10,597 bases of DNA. It comes from Chromatiales bacterium (GTDB lineage Bacteria; Pseudomonadota; Gammaproteobacteria; Chromatiales; Chromatiaceae). Location: assembly GCA_024639625.1 (NCBI GenBank), contig JAHEIA010000055.1:1-10597 (forward strand), given 5' to 3'. The notes beneath the pieces were generated by a model. That model had not been told where the DNA came from and did no database searches. It saw nothing but the letters and a program-made list of their open reading frames with translations. Shown in pieces: positions 7,870 to 10,597 of the stretch (positions are counted from its first letter, which is position 1; each line of letters starts with the position of its first letter). Position numbers and translations under genes: made by a program.

Positions 7870-8479
7870 GATGTACTCCTCTTAAGAAGGCCGCGATTTT
7901 CACGCGGTCCTTGATTCCCTTGCTCCTCTCAACGCCGCCGCTGACGTCCACCGCGTAAGGGCGCACCCGGCGAATCGCCTGCCCTACGTTTTCCGGGCTG
8001 AGTCCTCCAGCCAGGATCACCCGGCCCGCAAGGCGCTTTGGAATCAGAGACCAATCAAATACCTCGCCGGTTCCACCCGGGCGCCCAGGGCGATAAGTGT
8101 CCAACAACAATCCCGCGGCATCGCGGTAACGCTCACAAGCGCTCATCAGGTCAATCCCATCTCGCATGCGAACCGCCTTGACAAAAGGCATGCCAAATTC
8201 GGCGCACTGCGCCGGAGACTCATCGCCGTGGAACTGCAGCAGATCGATCCGCACAGAACCCAAGACCTGGCGAACCCGCTCGGGTTTCTCGTCGACGAAC
8301 AGCCCGACCACCGTTACCAACGGCGGCAGACCGGCTACGATCGATCTTGCCTGTTCGAGCCCGACGGCCCGGGGACTAGCGGCATAGAAAACCAGACCGA
8401 TGGCGTCCGCGCCTTGGCGCACCGCCAGCAGGGCGTCTTGGCGACGCGTGATCCCGCAGATTTTTACCCGCGTCCTCAT
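7853..8479 (-). CDS. trpF: Phosphoribosylanthranilate isomerase
   Basis: TrpF catalyses the Amadori rearrangement of phosphoribosylanthranilate in tryptophan synthesis. The chosen ATG gives 208 residues, normal for a monofunctional TrpF. The general base Cys8 is in VKICGITR and the general acid Asp127 is in [10 protein letters not shown]. Further barrel landmarks are LQFHGDE (81-87), ILAGGL (155-160) and the phosphate-binding AVDVSGGVE (176-184). An in-frame TTG at 8497 would add six residues (MYLKQR). I prefer the ATG because family members start right before RVKICG. The ribosome-binding site is poor for both: TTAAG before the ATG, and GGGA two bases before the TTG. The 3' end overlaps trpB by 17 bases. 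The roughly 260-base region upstream, before truA, contains a possible Trp-rich leader peptide. Confidence 0.97.
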   Translation of the reverse strand: MRTRVKICGITRRQDALLAVRQGADAIGLVFYAASPRAVGLEQARSIVAGLPPLVTVVGLFVDEKPERVRQVLGSVRIDLLQFHGDESPAQCAEFGMPFVKAVRMRDGIDLMSACERYRDAAGLLLDTYRPGRPGGTGEVFDWSLIPKRLAGRVILAGGLSPENVGQAIRRVRPYAVDVSGGVERSKGIKDRVKIAAFLRGVHRGIDS

Positions 8480-8578
8480 GCGTTGCTTAAGATACAAGAT
8501 CCCAGCGGTGAGAACAAAGCACTGCTACCGCAAGCTTGCCTTTCTGTAGATGAGCAAATGCTTATTCCCGGTTCCCGG

Positions 8579-8656
8579 TCACCACCAGCGCCATGACCCC
8601 ACGCCTTGGAGTCCGACAGCCCCGTAAGCCGTCCGCCGCCCAGGACGAGTGGGCAT
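8579..8656 (-). CDS. Candidate tryptophan leader peptide upstream of trpFBA
   Basis: A 25-codon open frame begins at ATG 8656, which is the first start codon after an in-frame TAA four codons upstream. It ends with codons TCA TGG CGC TGG TGG TGA, giving Ser-Trp-Arg-Trp-Trp-stop. Three of the last four residues are Trp, and no other Trp occurs in it. Its stop is about 100 bases before the trpF start, the placement of leader peptides in known amino-acid attenuators. The weak points are that the ribosome-binding site before the ATG is poor, no U-tract terminator follows, and GC-rich DNA throws up GGTGG runs by chance. It does not resemble a longer gene. The reading is based on position and Trp codons only. 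Confidence 0.4.
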   Translation of the reverse strand: MPTRPGRRTAYGAVGLQGVGSWRWW

Positions 8657-8742
8657 ATGCGCAGCAGCTTAAAAGACGCGACTGCGCTCGGAAGACGTTC
8701 CACGGCGTCAAGGAACACCAACTGGGGAGCGGTGGGAGTCGC

Positions 8743-9525
8743 TTACCCGGGTACCACCCGCTGCTGGCGCCAATCAGGAATGCCGAATACCGCGGGATAG
8801 TCGACACCCAGCAGGTACAACCCCTGGGGGGGGGCTGTCACCCCTCCCTGGGCGCGGTCTCTCGTCTCGAGCACTTCGCGCGCCCAGGCTTCCGGCTGAT
8901 CACCGCGCCCGATGGTCATCAAGACCCCCGCAATATTGCGCACCATGTGATGAAGAAAGCCGTTCGCCTCGATCTCGATGGCCACGCGCTGCCCGAAGCG
9001 GCTGACCGCTAGACGACGCACCTCGCGCAGCGGGCTCTTGGCCTGACAGGCCTGGGCGCGGAACGAGGAGAAATCATGTTCGCCCACCAGGCACTGGCCG
9101 GCCCGTTGCATGCGCTGCTCATCGAGGGGGTAGTGGAACCAAACGACTCGATCCCGCAAAATCGATGAGCGCGTCATGCGGTTGAGGATCTCGTACCGAT
9201 AGGTGCGCCCGGTGGCTGCATAGCGGGCATGGAATTCCATCGCCACCTGCCGCGCCCACAGCACATTCACATCCGCGGGCAGGTTTACATTGGCGCCAAG
9301 AATCCATGCCCGTTGCGGGCGAAAGACGTCGACATCGAAGTGCACCACCTGGCCTGTCGCATGGACGCCGGCGTCGGTGCGCCCGGCACACTGCACCCGT
9401 ATCGGGCGGTCCGCCACCCGCGACAACGCCTGTTCCAGCTCACCCTGGACCGAGCGTACGCCTTCCTGCCACTGCCAACCGTGGAACCCGCTACCGCTAT
9501 ATTCCACCCCGAGGGCAATCCGCAT
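8743..9525 (-). CDS. truA: tRNA pseudouridine(38-40) synthase
   Basis: TruA converts uridines 38, 39 and 40 of the tRNA anticodon arm to pseudouridine. From the ATG at 9525 the product has 260 residues, typical of the family, and starts MRIALGVEYSGSGFHGWQWQ, the conserved N-terminus. The catalytic aspartate is Asp51 in CAGRTDAGVHATGQVVHF (46-63). The second-half signatures FSSFRAQACQAKSP and FLHHMVRNIAGVLMTIGRG are also present. The frame stays open 55 codons further upstream, but that part is Arg- and Cys-rich, lacks homology-like character and crosses the fimV terminator, so it is not coding. The ribosome-binding site is weak. Only about 24 bases separate the upstream terminator from the ATG. 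The gene lies between fimV and trpF, as in many gamma- and betaproteobacteria. Confidence 0.97.
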   Translation of the reverse strand: MRIALGVEYSGSGFHGWQWQEGVRSVQGELEQALSRVADRPIRVQCAGRTDAGVHATGQVVHFDVDVFRPQRAWILGANVNLPADVNVLWARQVAMEFHARYAATGRTYRYEILNRMTRSSILRDRVVWFHYPLDEQRMQRAGQCLVGEHDFSSFRAQACQAKSPLREVRRLAVSRFGQRVAIEIEANGFLHHMVRNIAGVLMTIGRGDQPEAWAREVLETRDRAQGGVTAPPQGLYLLGVDYPAVFGIPDWRQQRVVPG

Positions 9526-9548
9526 CGTCGAGTATCCACTGTCTATTG

Positions 9549-9585
9549 CAAAACAACAAAGGGCGCACCTCCACAGGCGCGCCCT
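9549..9585 (-). terminator. Intrinsic terminator of fimV
   Basis: On the minus strand AGGGCGC-G-CC pairs with GG-T-GCGCCCT, a 10-bp stem with one G-U pair and a six-base loop (9560-9585), followed directly by TTTGTTGTTTT. The G-U pair would be an A-C mismatch on the other strand, which fits use in the minus direction. It begins 40 bases after the fimV stop and ends just before truA. This is the best terminator in the window. Confidence 0.8.
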
Positions 9586-9625
9586 CGAGATGGATGCCGA
9601 CCGTTTTTCGTCGGCTAAGAAGAGG

Positions 9626-10597
9626 TCAATCGCTGATCCGCTGCAACATCTCTTCGGCCTTCTTCTTCTGCCCGTCGTTGCCTTCGGCAAGCACTTCTTC
9701 GAGGATGCCGGCCGCGTCTTCCGGGTCTCCCATATCCAGGTAGGCTTCCGCCAAGTCGAGTTTGGTTTCTATCTCATCGTCCTCGGACTCCGCATGGGTT
9801 TCTTCGGTGAAACCCTCCAGCGTAAGTTCTTCCATTTCCGGCTCCTCGACCTCTACCTTCTCCGGTTCCTCAGGCGGAGCAAACTCCTCCAGTGTTAGGG
9901 TTTCGTCAAGCGACTCGGGTACTTCGTCCTCCGGCATATCGGCGACCAATTCACCGATCTCCGGCGCTTCCTGTTCCGCGTCGAGTTCTTCGAGATCCAG
10001 GTCCAGGTCGAAATCCAGTCCGCCGGCAGTTTCGTCAGTCGCCGTCTCTTCGGCGGGCTCCGTCTCCGCTGCACTTGCCAGGGTACCGCTGACACCTCCC
10101 GCGAACAGCGGGTTCTCCGGCGCCAACTGGCGCCCCTGCTCCAGCACATTCTGCCACGCCGCGGGGTCCTCTCTATCCTCACCGGCCGAATTCATCTCCT
10201 CCGCGGTTTTCACGAAAGCCCCGGCGTCGCCGAGGGCTGCATACACCTCCAGCAGTTTGTGCTTGAGCTCGACGCGTTCGGGTTGCCGCCCGACCGCATC
10301 CTCCAGCATCTCACGGGCCTGGTCGTGACGGCCGTAGGCCGCGTACACCTCGGCCTCGGTTAAAACATCCACCGCTTCCGTATCGCCCTCAAACAACTCG
10401 GAGTCCATTTCTTCCGACCCCAAGCCGCCCGTTCCCCCGCCACCCTTTCCGGCCAGCCTCCGCTCGTCAGCCGACTCGGGCGCAGCCGCCAGCACCGAAG
10501 ATTCGGCCAACTGTTCGTCTTCCTTGCGCCGGCGCAGGGCCAACGCAGCGCCTCCGCCAAGTAACAACAGCAACCCCCCACCTGCCGCGGCAGGTGG
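9626..10597 (-). CDS. fimV: FimV, C-terminal cytoplasmic part (truncated by window edge)
   Basis: The frame is open from the window edge (10597, first codon base) to the stop at 9626, giving 323 residues with no start in view. FimV is an inner-membrane hub protein with an N-terminal periplasmic LysM region, needed for type IV pilus function, polar localisation and cyclic-AMP signalling in Pseudomonas. Visible here are the end of a membrane segment (Gly/Leu-rich, ending ALALRRRKEDE), a TPR-like helical block beginning near DVLTEAEVYAAYGRHDQA, a very acidic low-complexity linker with DFDLDLDLEELD, and the conserved C-terminal FimV motif ETKLDLAEAYLDMGDPEDAA. The acidic linker and truA downstream make the identity firm, although the N-terminal LysM part is outside the window. 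A strong intrinsic terminator follows. A 20-bp perfect palindrome lies in the coding sequence of the membrane segment at the edge. Confidence 0.92.
   Translation of the reverse strand, partial: PPAAAGGGLLLLLGGGAALALRRRKEDEQLAESSVLAAAPESADERRLAGKGGGGTGGLGSEEMDSELFEGDTEAVDVLTEAEVYAAYGRHDQAREMLEDAVGRQPERVELKHKLLEVYAALGDAGAFVKTAEEMNSAGEDREDPAAWQNVLEQGRQLAPENPLFAGGVSGTLASAAETEPAEETATDETAGGLDFDLDLDLEELDAEQEAPEIGELVADMPEDEVPESLDETLTLEEFAPPEEPEKVEVEEPEMEELTLEGFTEETHAESEDDEIETKLDLAEAYLDMGDPEDAAGILEEVLAEGNDGQKKKAEEMLQRISD
10578..10597. repeat. Perfect 20-bp palindrome inside fimV
   Basis: The last 20 bases of the window equal their own reverse complement, with arms CCACCTGCCG / CGGCAGGTGG. In the fimV frame they encode Pro-Pro-Ala-Ala-Ala-Gly just before or at the start of the membrane segment. 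Whether the symmetry continues cannot be seen, because the window ends there. Confidence 0.6.

Noticed and set aside
8530..8539. 10-bp palindrome GCAAGCTTGC in the trpF leader
   Set aside because: A similar 10-bp palindrome occurs at 3466-3475, but the arms differ outside AAGCTT and 10-bp palindromes are expected by chance in this length of DNA.
8476..8721. 81-codon minus-strand frame in the truA-trpF gap with GLSDSKAW, faintly like the GLxDSK motif of RNase HII
   Set aside because: Only a handful of residues match and the rest of the RNase HII N-terminus is absent, so it is not evidence for an rnhB remnant.
8593..9012. 139-codon plus-strand open frame opposite truA
   Set aside because: Antisense shadow of the conserved truA C-terminal half, with no family features.
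9526..9690. 55-codon N-terminal extension of truA
   Set aside because: It is Arg- and Cys-rich, lies upstream of the conserved MRIALG start and runs through the fimV terminator and into the fimV 3' end.
9762..10328. 188-codon Ser-rich plus-strand open frame opposite fimV
   Set aside because: The Ser runs are the reverse complement of the acidic Glu/Asp codons of FimV; FimV is clearly the coding strand.

Overview
The window is a single-direction block of chromosomal housekeeping genes. Every gene I can support lies on the minus strand, so transcription runs from the high coordinates to the low ones. In that order the genes are: the 3' part of fimV, truA, trpF, trpB, trpA, accD, folC, a dedD-type SPOR gene, cvpA, purF and the 5' part of metZ. 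High GC content and this gene order (fimV-truA-trpF ... accD-folC-SPOR-cvpA-purF-metZ) point to a gammaproteobacterium outside the enterics. Pseudomonas has the same block without trpBA. Having trpB and trpA between trpF and accD matches the order known from xanthomonads, betaproteobacteria and several purple-sulfur and halophilic gammaproteobacteria. I cannot name the genus.

Right end (9549-10597): the cytoplasmic C-terminal half of FimV ends at a well-formed intrinsic terminator, about 24 bases before the truA start. Next (8480-9525): truA is followed by about 260 bases without a conserved gene, ahead of trpF. This gap holds the most interesting signal in the window. It is a 25-codon open frame ending Ser-Trp-Arg-Trp-Trp-stop, placed like a tryptophan leader peptide just upstream of trpFBA, and its Trp codons can pair with RNA next to the trpF start. 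No textbook U-tract terminator is visible there, so it is a candidate only.

Centre (3565-8479): trpF, trpB and trpA are tightly coupled (17-base overlap, then an ATGA overlap). accD (fatty acid synthesis) and folC (folate) follow with short spacers and are probably in the same transcript. Left (412-3564): a consensus extended -10 element lies in the 168-base folC-dedD gap and probably starts a dedD-cvpA-purF unit. Stable hairpins lie between dedD and cvpA and between cvpA and purF. A hairpin with a U-tract and a second hairpin separate purF from metZ, which is cut by the window edge at residue 137.

I see no mobile elements, CRISPR arrays, tRNA or rRNA genes, phage genes or defence systems. 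All eleven genes look intact apart from the two truncated by the window edges. The novelty here is in the regulatory spacers, not in the proteins.
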